A stretch of 15,027 nucleotides of DNA, taken from the NCBI GenBank assembly GCA_964622685.1, contig CAZUUU010000065.1, positions 1 through 15,027 on the forward strand, in the 5' to 3' direction. A program made the translations under genes and the position numbers. This stretch comes from Methylibium sp964622685. Lineage in GTDB: Bacteria; Pseudomonadota; Gammaproteobacteria; Burkholderiales; Burkholderiaceae_C. The notes under the pieces were generated by a model. It was given only the letters and a program-made list of their open reading frames with translations. It had not been told where the DNA came from and did not search any database. Below are positions 5,947 through 11,955 of the stretch, one piece after another. Each line of letters begins with the position of its first letter. The stretch's first letter is position 1.

Positions 5947-7665
5947 ATGAGTCAAACCGCAGCTGCCTCGTCGGAAGGCATGCAAGGCATGGAATCCTTC
6001 GCCGCCCTGTTCGAGGAGTCGCTGAAGCGCTCCGACATGCGCGCCGGCGAGGTCATCACCGCCGAAGTGGTCCGCATCGAGCACAACTTCGTCGTCGTCA
6101 ACGCCGGCCTCAAGAGCGAAGCCTACGTGCCGATCGACGAGTTCAAGAACGACACCGGCGGCCTCGAGGTCCAGGTCGGCGACTTCGTCTCGGTCGCGAT
6201 CGACGCCATCGAGAACGGCTACGGCGACACCATCCTGTCGCGCGACAAGGCCAAGCGCCTCGCGTCCTGGATGTCGCTGGAGACCTCGCTCGAGTCCGGC
6301 GACTTCGTCACCGGCACCGTCAACGGCAAGGTCAAGGGCGGCCTCACCGTGCTGGTCAACGGCATCCGTGCCTTCCTGCCCGGCTCGCTGCTCGACACGC
6401 GCCCGGTCAAGGACATGGCGCCGTTCGAAGGCAAGACCATGGAGTTCAAGGTCATCAAGCTCGACCGCAAGCGCAACAACGTCGTGTTGTCGCGCCGCGC
6501 CGTCGTCGAGGCTTCGATGGGCGAGGAACGCGCCAAGCTGCTGGGCACGCTGCGCGAAGGCGCCTTCGTCAACGGCGTGGTCAAGAACATCACCGAGTAC
6601 GGCGCCTTCGTCGACCTCGGCGGCATCGACGGCCTGCTGCACATCACCGACATGGCCTGGCGCCGCGTGCGCCACCCGAGCGAGGTGGTCACGGTCGGCC
6701 AGGAACTGACGGCCAAGGTGCTGAAGTTCGACGCCGAGAAGAACCGGGTCTCCCTCGGCCTCAAGCAGATGGGCGACGACCCCTGGGTCGGCGTCTCGCG
6801 CCGCTACCCCACCGGCACGCGCCTGTTCGGCAAGGTCACCAACATCGCCGACTACGGCGCCTTCGTCGAGATCGAGCCGGGCATCGAAGGCCTGGTGCAC
6901 GTCTCGGAGATGGACTGGACCAACAAGAACATCGCGCCGAGCAAGCTCGTCACGCTGGGCGAGGAAGTCGAGGTCATGGTGCTCGAGATCGACGAGGACA
7001 AGCGTCGCATCTCGCTGGGCATGAAGCAGTGCAAGGCCAACCCCTGGGACGAATTCGCGCAGAACCACAAGCGCGGCGACAAGCTCAAGGGCCCGGTCAA
7101 GTCGATCACCGACTTCGGCGTGTTCGTCGGCCTGGCGGCCGGCATCGACGGCCTGGTGCACCTGTCGGACCTGTCCTGGCACGAGGCCGGCGAGACCGCC
7201 GTGCGCAACTACAAGAAGGGCCAGGAGGTCGAGGCCATCGTGCTGGCGATCGACGTCGAGCGCGAGCGCATCTCGCTGGGCATCAAGCAGCTCGACGGCG
7301 ATCCGTTCGCGACCTACACGACGCTCAACGATCGCGGCGCCACGGTCACGGGCAAGGTCAAGACCGTCGACCCGCGCGGTGCCGAGATCCAGCTGTCCGA
7401 CGACGTGACCGGCTACCTGCGCGCCAGCGAGATCTCTCGCGACCGCGTCGAGGACGCCCGCAACGTGCTGAAGGAAGGCGACGAGGTCACCGCGCTGATC
7501 ATCAACGTGGACCGCAAGACGCGTTCGATCCAGCTGTCGATCAAGGCCAAGGACAACGTCGACAACCAGGAAGCGATGCAGCGCCTGCAGCAGTCGTCCG
7601 AGCGCGAGAACGCCGGCACGACCAGCCTGGGCGCGCTGCTCAAGGCCAAGTTGGACAAGAACTGA
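5947..7665 (+). CDS. rpsA: 30S ribosomal protein S1
   Basis: S1 is the large, loosely bound 30S protein that binds mRNA and helps initiation on structured or weak leaders. The product is 572 aa, close to the ~557 of E. coli, with six S1 (OB-fold) domains at roughly 30-97, 115-182, 201-270, 288-357, 375-444 and 461-531. Repeats 3-5 are the most canonical, each with a GxV..I..YGAFV/FGVFV core, a GLLHITDM / GLVHVSEM / GLVHLSDL segment and a final RxSLGxKQ strand. Repeat 6 (VDPRGAEIQLSDDVTGYLRASEIS) is more divergent, as usual. ATG 5947 follows AGGAAA by 5-7 bases and gives the typical start MSQTAAASSEGMQGMESFAALFEESL; the frame is open upstream into cmk but that part is not S1-like. A strong terminator follows 12 bases after the stop. 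Synteny aroA/cmk-rpsA-ihfB is conserved in proteobacteria. Confidence 0.98.
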   Translation: MSQTAAASSEGMQGMESFAALFEESLKRSDMRAGEVITAEVVRIEHNFVVVNAGLKSEAYVPIDEFKNDTGGLEVQVGDFVSVAIDAIENGYGDTILSRDKAKRLASWMSLETSLESGDFVTGTVNGKVKGGLTVLVNGIRAFLPGSLLDTRPVKDMAPFEGKTMEFKVIKLDRKRNNVVLSRRAVVEASMGEERAKLLGTLREGAFVNGVVKNITEYGAFVDLGGIDGLLHITDMAWRRVRHPSEVVTVGQELTAKVLKFDAEKNRVSLGLKQMGDDPWVGVSRRYPTGTRLFGKVTNIADYGAFVEIEPGIEGLVHVSEMDWTNKNIAPSKLVTLGEEVEVMVLEIDEDKRRISLGMKQCKANPWDEFAQNHKRGDKLKGPVKSITDFGVFVGLAAGIDGLVHLSDLSWHEAGETAVRNYKKGQEVEAIVLAIDVERERISLGIKQLDGDPFATYTTLNDRGATVTGKVKTVDPRGAEIQLSDDVTGYLRASEISRDRVEDARNVLKEGDEVTALIINVDRKTRSIQLSIKAKDNVDNQEAMQRLQQSSERENAGTTSLGALLKAKLDKN

Positions 7666-7677
7666 CGACGCCATGAG

Positions 7678-7708
7678 CCGGGGCGGCCCTTGCCGCCCCG
7701 GTTCTTTT
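7678..7708 (+). terminator. Rho-independent terminator after rpsA
   Basis: A perfect 10-bp stem CCGGGGCGGC (7678-7687) / GCCGCCCCGG (7692-7701) with the 4-base loop CCTT is followed by TTCTTTT (7702-7708). This is a textbook intrinsic terminator, starting 12 bases after the rpsA stop. It ends only 10 bases before the ihfB start codon. Confidence 0.93.
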
Positions 7709-7718
7709 CGACCCGCCC

Positions 7719-8048
7719 ATGACCCGCTCCGATCTCGTCGCCCTGCTCGGTGAGCGATTCAGCCAGCTGACGCATCGCGACACCGAGTTCGCCGTCAAGA
7801 CCATCCTCGACGCGATGAGCGACGCGCTCGCGCGCGGCCACCGCATCGAGATCCGCGGCTTCGGCAGTTTCTCGATCAACCGGCGTCCGCCGCGCATGGG
7901 GCGCAATCCGCGCTCGGGCGAGCAGGTCGCGATCCCCGAGAAACTGGTGCCGCACTTCAAGCCGGGCAAGGCCCTGCGCGAAGCCGTCGACGCCCGCACC
8001 GCCGCCCTCGAGGCCGGCACCCAGCCGCCCGCCACGGGCGACGCCTGA
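7719..8048 (+). CDS. ihfB: Integration host factor subunit beta
   Basis: IhfB pairs with IhfA to form the sequence-specific DNA-bending heterodimer used in transcription, replication and recombination. The product is 109 aa; the core (1-~92) aligns with remembered E. coli IHF-beta over its full length, including RIEIRGFGSFS (42-52), the beta-arm GRNPRSGE with the DNA-intercalating proline P64, and VPHFKPGKALRE (77-88). About 15 extra Ala/Pro/Thr-rich residues follow at the C-terminus compared with the E. coli protein. ATG 7719 gives the expected N-terminus, but no purine-rich Shine-Dalgarno precedes it (the upstream bases are TTTTCGACCCGCCC). The rpsA terminator ends 10 bases before the start, so the source of the ihfB transcript is unclear: readthrough, or a start within or beside the terminator. 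The position after rpsA is the conserved one. Confidence 0.96.
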   Translation: MTRSDLVALLGERFSQLTHRDTEFAVKTILDAMSDALARGHRIEIRGFGSFSINRRPPRMGRNPRSGEQVAIPEKLVPHFKPGKALREAVDARTAALEAGTQPPATGDA

Positions 8049-8099
8049 TCCCTGCGACGCGCCGCCGCCTTCCCGCACGTTCCGGCACGGCCGGCCGCC

Positions 8100-8105
8100 T
8101 AGAAT
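8100..8105 (+). promoter_or_regulatory. Putative -10 box for the lapA-lapB-hldA-hldD operon
   Basis: TAGAAT (5 of 6 matches to TATAAT) lies in the 65-base ihfB-lapA gap, with ATG 8114 only 8 bases after it. No convincing -35 box is seen 16-18 bases upstream (the region reads CACGTTCC). A start 6-7 bases after the box would make the transcript almost leaderless, and there is indeed no Shine-Dalgarno before lapA. Prediction from pattern only. Confidence 0.4.
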
Positions 8106-8113
8106 CGCCGGCG

Positions 8114-8437
8114 ATGCGTGCCCTCACCTGGCTCCTGCGAGTCGTCGTCTTCGTCGCGCTGTTCGCCTTCGCGCTGAACAACCAGCATGACGCGGCGCTG
8201 AAGGGCTTCTTCGGCCAGGAGTGGCGCGCCCCGATGGTGTTCATCGTGCTCGGCGCCTTCGGCATCGGCTGTGCGCTCGGCATCCTCGCGATGCTGCCCA
8301 GCTGGTGGAAGCACAAGCGCGTCGCGCAGCAGCAGCGCAGCGCCCGCCCCGACACCGCGACGACGATGCTCGACGTCGACGCCGCGCGCGAGGCCGATCC
8401 CGCCATCCCGGAGCATCCGCCGCGCGATGGACTTTGA
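8114..8437 (+). CDS. lapA: LapA-family inner membrane protein (DUF1049)
   Basis: This small membrane protein of 107 aa belongs to the LapA (formerly YciS) family, partner of LapB in assembly of lipopolysaccharide. It has two hydrophobic segments, ~4-21 (LTWLLRVVVFVALFAFAL) and ~40-61 (PMVFIVLGAFGIGCALGILAML), separated by the family-typical NNQHDAALKGFFGQEW stretch, then a basic/polar cytoplasmic tail (KHKRVAQQQRS) without other recognisable domain. ATG 8114 is the natural start; no Shine-Dalgarno precedes it, but a TAGAAT box does. The stop overlaps the lapB start by 11 bases, so the two are translationally coupled as in E. coli. Identification rests on the two-TM pattern and the adjacency to lapB; it is firm as a family call, less so for detailed function in this organism. 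Confidence 0.88.
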   Translation: MRALTWLLRVVVFVALFAFALNNQHDAALKGFFGQEWRAPMVFIVLGAFGIGCALGILAMLPSWWKHKRVAQQQRSARPDTATTMLDVDAAREADPAIPEHPPRDGL

Positions 8438-9596
8438 CCTGCAGACGACGCTGCCGCTGGCCCTGCTCGGGCTGATGGTGGCGTTCGCGCTCGGTTGGCT
8501 GGCGTCGCGCTTCGACGTCAAGCAGTGGAAGCGCGAACAGCAGGAGTCGCCCAAGGCCTACTACAAGGGACTGAACCTGCTGCTCAACGAACAGCAGGAC
8601 AAGGCCATCGACGCCTTCATCGAGGCCGTGCAGCACGACCCCGGCACCTCGGACCTGCACTTCGCGCTGGGCAACCTGTTCCGCCGCCGCGGCGAGTACG
8701 AGCGCGCGGTGCGCGTGCACCAGCACCTGCTGGGCCGCGGCGACCTGTCGGCCACCGAGCGCGAGCGCGCGCAGCACGCGCTGGCCCAGGACTACGTGAA
8801 GGCCGGCCTGTTCGACCGCGCCGAGGAGGCTTTTCGCGCGCTCGAGGGCAGCAGCTTCGCCACCGATGCGCGGCTCGAGCTGCTGACGCTGCACGAGCGT
8901 TCGCGCGACTGGCACGCCGCCATCGACACCGCCCGCAAGCTCGAGGCGGCCGGCGCCGGCTCCTTCGCCGGCCGCATCGCCCACTACGGCTGCGAGATCG
9001 CCCTCGAGGCCGACGCCCTGCGTCGACCCGACGACGCCGACGAGGCCCTGCGCAGGGCCCGCGAGGCCGCCCCGCAGGCGCCGCGACCGCGCGTCATCGC
9101 CGGCCAGCGCCACGCCCAGGCCGGCCGGCACCGCGAGGCCCTGGCCGTCTGGGACGAGCTGCTGGCCGCGCAGCCGGCCGCCTTCGCCCTGATCGCGCAG
9201 GACTACGCGGCCAGCGCGCTGGCCTGCCACGACGAGCCAGCCGCGCGGGCGCAGCTGCAGACCGCCTACGAGCGCCTGCCCAGCCTCGACCTCGTGCAGG
9301 CGCTGCTCAAGCTCGATCCGGATGCCGCGGCGCGCCACGCCCGCCTGCGCCAGCACCTGCACGACCACGCCTCGCTGTCCGGGGCCGCGGCCCTGCTGAA
9401 GGAACAGCTCGCCCAGGGCCAGCTGCCGTCGGCCGGCGACGCCGAGCAGCTGCAGCGGCTGGCGGCCGCAGCAGCCCGGCCCCAGCAGCGCTATCGTTGC
9501 GCCGCGTGCGGCTTCGAGGCCCAGAACTACTTCTGGCAATGCCCGGGCTGCCACACCTGGGACAGCTACCCACCGACGCGACTGGAGGACCAGTGA
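8427..9596 (+). CDS. lapB: LPS assembly protein LapB (YciM), TPR plus rubredoxin-like metal site
   Basis: LapB is an inner-membrane-anchored TPR protein that, in E. coli, controls LPS amount by promoting FtsH degradation of LpxC. The product is 389 aa, the same length as E. coli LapB. A single N-terminal membrane anchor (~8-25, TLPLALLGLMVAFALGWLA) is followed by SRFDVKQWKR and then tetratricopeptide repeats from ~40 to ~330 (for example AYYKGLNLLLNEQQDKAIDAF and LHFALGNLFRRRGEYERAV). The C-terminus has a rubredoxin-type knuckle pair, C358-AA-C361 and C372-PG-C375, within YRCAACGFEAQNYFWQCPGC, the signature of this family. ATG 8427 lies inside lapA (11-base overlap), and the stop shares bases with the hldA GTG. 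The longer open frame upstream lacks LapB-like sequence. Sharing an operon with heptose genes supports an LPS role. Confidence 0.95.
   Translation: MDFDLQTTLPLALLGLMVAFALGWLASRFDVKQWKREQQESPKAYYKGLNLLLNEQQDKAIDAFIEAVQHDPGTSDLHFALGNLFRRRGEYERAVRVHQHLLGRGDLSATERERAQHALAQDYVKAGLFDRAEEAFRALEGSSFATDARLELLTLHERSRDWHAAIDTARKLEAAGAGSFAGRIAHYGCEIALEADALRRPDDADEALRRAREAAPQAPRPRVIAGQRHAQAGRHREALAVWDELLAAQPAAFALIAQDYAASALACHDEPAARAQLQTAYERLPSLDLVQALLKLDPDAAARHARLRQHLHDHASLSGAAALLKEQLAQGQLPSAGDAEQLQRLAAAAARPQQRYRCAACGFEAQNYFWQCPGCHTWDSYPPTRLEDQ
9584..9588 (+). promoter_or_regulatory. Ribosome binding site fixing the GTG start of hldA
   Basis: GGAGG lies 4 bases before GTG 9593, inside the last codons of lapB. 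It decides the start of the next gene, whose frame is otherwise open for more than a kilobase upstream. Confidence 0.7.
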
Positions 9597-10534
9597 CCGA
9601 TCCGAGACTCAGCAAGCAACGCATCGCCGCCGCCCGCGTGCTGGTGGTCGGCGACGCGATGCTCGACCGTTACTGGTTCGGCGCCGTGGACCGCATCTCG
9701 CCCGAGGCACCGGTGCCGGTGGTGCGCTTCAGCCGAGAGGAGGAATGCCTCGGCGGCGCCGGCAACGTGGCCGTCAACGTGCGCGCACTGGGAGCCCGGA
9801 CCACGCTGCTCACGGTGGTCGGCGACGACGAGCCGGCGCGCAAGATCCGCGCACTGCTGGAACGCGATGGCATCACCACGCTGCTGGGCAGCGACCCGCA
9901 GCTCTTCACCATCGTCAAGCTGCGCGTCATCGGGCGCTCGCAGCAGCTGATCCGCGTCGACTTCGAGAACCAGCCCGACCACGAGATCCTGTCGGCGATG
10001 CTGGCCGACTTCGAGCGTGCGCTGCCCGACCAGGATGCGCTGCTGTTCTCCGACTACGGCAAGGGCGGGCTGACGCACATCCCGCGCATGATCGAACTGG
10101 CACGCCAGGCCGGGAGGCCGGTGCTGGTCGACCCCAAGGGCAGTTCCTGGCAGCGCTACGCCGGCGCCGACGTGATCACGCCCAACCGCGCGGAGCTGGC
10201 GCAGGTCATCGGCCCCTGGAGCAGCGAGACCCAGCTGCGCGAGCGCGCCCAGGCCCTGCGCACCGAACTCGGCCTGCAGGCGCTGCTGCTGACGCGCAGC
10301 GAGGAAGGCATGACGATCTTCGACGCCGCCGGCGACGCCAGCGTGCCGGCCGAGGCGCGCGAGGTCTTCGACGTCACTGGCGCCGGCGACACCGTGATCG
10401 CCGCGATGGCCGCGCTGCTGGCCTGCGGCCTGACGCCGCGCGAGGCCATGCCCATCGCCAACCGCGCCGGCAGCATCGTCGTGGGCAAGGCCGGTACGGC
10501 GAGCGTCAGCTACGCGGAGCTGTTCGCATCATGA
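9593..10534 (+). CDS. hldA: D-glycero-beta-D-manno-heptose-7-phosphate kinase (RfaE domain I only)
   Basis: This PfkB/ribokinase-family enzyme phosphorylates heptose-7-phosphate at position 1, a step to ADP-heptose for the LPS inner core. The product is 313 aa, the kinase half of the bifunctional E. coli HldE (RfaE); no adenylyltransferase domain follows, so that activity (HldC/RfaE2) should be encoded elsewhere. Motifs visible: GDAMLDRYWFGAVDRISPEAPVPV (20-43), GGAGNVAVN (54-62), DPKGSSWQRYAGADVITPN, and the PfkB signature DVTGAGDT with catalytic base D266. GTG 9593 overlaps the lapB TGA (GTGA) and has GGAGG just before it. Its own TGA overlaps the hldD ATG (ATGA). In-frame sequence upstream is the shifted frame of lapB and not part of this protein. 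Annotators may label it rfaE1. Confidence 0.94.
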   Translation: MTDPRLSKQRIAAARVLVVGDAMLDRYWFGAVDRISPEAPVPVVRFSREEECLGGAGNVAVNVRALGARTTLLTVVGDDEPARKIRALLERDGITTLLGSDPQLFTIVKLRVIGRSQQLIRVDFENQPDHEILSAMLADFERALPDQDALLFSDYGKGGLTHIPRMIELARQAGRPVLVDPKGSSWQRYAGADVITPNRAELAQVIGPWSSETQLRERAQALRTELGLQALLLTRSEEGMTIFDAAGDASVPAEAREVFDVTGAGDTVIAAMAALLACGLTPREAMPIANRAGSIVVGKAGTASVSYAELFAS

Positions 10535-11526
10535 AGGTCGTGGTGACCGGCGCGGCCGGCATGATCGGCAGCAACCTGGTGCTGGGGCTCAACCGGCTCG
10601 GCATCGACGACATCATCGCGGTCGACAACCTGACCCAGGGCGCCAAGTTCAGGAACCTGGTCGACGCGCGCATCGCCGACTACTTCGACAAGACCGCGTT
10701 CTACGAGCGCTTCGCGCGCGGCGACTTCGGCAAGGTCGACGTCGTCTTCCACCAGGGTGCCTGCTCCGACACGATGGAGCACGACGGGCGCTACATGCTC
10801 GACACCAACTACCGCGCGTCCAAGGACCTGCTCGAGGCCTGCCTGGCCACGGGCACGCGGCTGCTGTACGCGTCGTCGGCCGCCACCTACGGCGGCAGCA
10901 GCGCCTTCCGCGAGGAGCCGGCCAACGAGAAGCCGCTCAACGTCTACGGCTACTCCAAGCTGCTGTTCGACCAGGTGGTGCGGCGCCGCCTGCCCGCGGC
11001 GCGCTCGCAGGTCGCGGGCTTCCGCTACTTCAATGTCTACGGGCCGCGCGAGGGTCACAAGGGCCGCATGGCCTCGGTGGCCTTCCACCACTTCAACCAG
11101 TTCCGCGAGCACGGCACGGTCAAGCTGTTCGGCGACTACGGCGGCTACGCGGCCGGCGAGCAGGAGCGCGACTTCGTCTGGGTCGACGACGTGGTGGCGG
11201 TCAACCTGTGGTTCCTGCAGCACCCGCTGGCCAGCGGCATCTTCAACCTCGGCAGCGGCCGGGCCCAGCCCTTCAACGACGTGGCGCACGCCACGGTCAA
11301 CGCCTGCCGCGCGCTCGCAGGCGAGCCGCCGCTGACGCTGGCCGAGCAGGTGGCGCGCGGCCTGGTGCAGTACATCCCCTTCCCCGAGGCACTCGTCGGC
11401 AAGTACCAGTGCCACACGCAGGCCGACCTGGCGGCGCTGCGCGCCACCGGCTGTGACGCGACCTTCGCCGACGTGGCGAGCGGCGTCGATCGCTACGTGC
11501 GCTGGCTCGCCGCGCAGGCGGCGTAG
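10531..11526 (+). CDS. hldD: ADP-L-glycero-D-manno-heptose 6-epimerase
   Basis: HldD (RfaD) is a short-chain-dehydrogenase-type epimerase that converts ADP-D,D-heptose to ADP-L,D-heptose, the donor for inner-core heptosyltransferases. The product is 331 aa. It has the dinucleotide-binding GAAGMIGSN (7-15), the conserved HQGACSDTM segment, SSAATYGG, the catalytic pair Y139-xxx-K143 in NVYGYSKL, FRYFNVYGPREGHKGRMAS and the family's ERDFVWVDD block. ATG 10531 overlaps the hldA stop by four bases. This is the third overlap in a row, so lapA-lapB-hldA-hldD appear to be one coupled unit. A G/C-rich hairpin without a T-run follows the stop (11551-11577) and could end the operon. In Burkholderia the rfaE-rfaD pair is commonly interrupted or followed by other genes (memory-based); here the next gene is an unrelated ComEA-like one. 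Confidence 0.96.
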   Translation: MKVVVTGAAGMIGSNLVLGLNRLGIDDIIAVDNLTQGAKFRNLVDARIADYFDKTAFYERFARGDFGKVDVVFHQGACSDTMEHDGRYMLDTNYRASKDLLEACLATGTRLLYASSAATYGGSSAFREEPANEKPLNVYGYSKLLFDQVVRRRLPAARSQVAGFRYFNVYGPREGHKGRMASVAFHHFNQFREHGTVKLFGDYGGYAAGEQERDFVWVDDVVAVNLWFLQHPLASGIFNLGSGRAQPFNDVAHATVNACRALAGEPPLTLAEQVARGLVQYIPFPEALVGKYQCHTQADLAALRATGCDATFADVASGVDRYVRWLAAQAA

Positions 11527-11550
11527 TCCGCGCTCGGGCGGGCCCTCCGC

Positions 11551-11577
11551 CGGGGGACGTCTCCGCAGCGTCCCCCG
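11551..11577 (+). terminator. Possible terminator-like hairpin after hldD
   Basis: CGGGGGACG (11551-11559) pairs perfectly with CGTCCCCCG (11569-11577) around a 9-base loop, 25 bases after the hldD stop. There is no T-run after it, so it does not meet the usual intrinsic-terminator form. It may act with Rho, protect the mRNA end, or be unrelated to termination. Confidence 0.35.
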
Positions 11578-11582
11578 CAGGC

Positions 11583-11600
11583 AGGTCGCGGCCGCGACCT
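11583..11600. promoter_or_regulatory. 18-bp perfect palindrome in the comEA-like promoter region (candidate operator)
   Basis: AGGTCGCGGCCGCGACCT reads identically on both strands. It ends 8 bases before a TAGAGT -10-like box (11609-11614), so it covers the expected -35 region. Perfect dyads of this size placed over a -35 box are typical of repressor or activator sites, but GC-rich genomes also produce such palindromes by chance. The cognate regulator is unknown. Confidence 0.4.
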
Positions 11601-11608
11601 CGCGCCTC

Positions 11609-11614
11609 TAGAGT
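11609..11614 (+). promoter_or_regulatory. Putative -10 box of the comEA-like gene
   Basis: TAGAGT lies 47 bases before ATG 11662, downstream of the palindrome at 11583-11600. No good -35 hexamer is visible, since that region is occupied by the GC-rich palindrome. A separate promoter is plausible because 135 bases and a stem-loop separate this gene from hldD. Confidence 0.3.
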
Positions 11615-11648
11615 GAATCCGTCGCCTCATCCGGGGCGACGACCACTC

Positions 11649-11655
11649 AAGGAGG
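11649..11655 (+). promoter_or_regulatory. Strong ribosome binding site of the comEA-like gene
   Basis: AAGGAGG, with the full AGGAGG core, lies 6 bases before ATG 11662. It is the strongest Shine-Dalgarno in the window and fixes the start. Confidence 0.85.
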
Positions 11656-11661
11656 ATCACC

Positions 11662-11955
11662 ATGGTCAAGCTCATCGTGGGCGCGCTGCTCGCCCTGTCC
11701 TGCACCCTGGCCGCGGCCATCGACGTCAACCGTGCGGACCAAGCCGCGCTGGAGGGCGTCAAGGGCATCGGCCCCGGCCTGTCGACCAAGCTGATGAAGG
11801 AACGCAGCAGCGGCGCGTTCAAGGACTGGGCCGACCTGATCGACCGCGTGCCCGGCGTCGGGGCCGGCAACGCGGCCCGCTTCTCGGCCGCCGGCCTCAC
11901 CGTCAACGGCAAGGCCTACGAGGCCATGGTCAAGGCCCAGGCGCCCAGTCGCTGA
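11662..11955 (+). CDS. Small secreted helix-hairpin-helix protein, ComEA-like
   Basis: The product is 97 aa. Residues 1-~19 form a Sec signal peptide (MVKLIVGALLALSCTLAAA) with cleavage likely after the AAA/AAAI region, so the mature protein is periplasmic. The rest is a compact double helix-hairpin-helix domain: IDVNRADQAALEGVKGIGPGL (hairpin GIGPG) and WADLIDRVPGVGAGNAARF (hairpin GVGAG). This matches the ComEA family, whose periplasmic members bind incoming double-stranded DNA during natural transformation. Only the short HhH form is present, as in Gram-negative ComEA proteins. No comEC or pilus gene is nearby, so a role in DNA uptake is inferred from the family alone. The start is fixed by AAGGAGG. 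The 3' end overlaps the converging patatin gene by 26 bases. The final residues (KAYEAMVKAQAPSR) are family-unspecific. Confidence 0.85.
   Translation: MVKLIVGALLALSCTLAAAIDVNRADQAALEGVKGIGPGLSTKLMKERSSGAFKDWADLIDRVPGVGAGNAARFSAAGLTVNGKAYEAMVKAQAPSR

Noticed and set aside
5896..7674. A 592-codon minus-strand frame opposite rpsA
   Set aside because: It is the same GC-bias artefact; the protein is Val/Asp/Leu/Gln-rich, mirrors S1 codons, and continues past the rpsA leader without any start signal.
8495..9592. A long N-terminal extension of the heptose kinase frame within lapB
   Set aside because: It is the shifted frame of lapB, rich in Arg and Pro, with no domain. GTG 9593 with GGAGG gives the correct kinase N-terminus.
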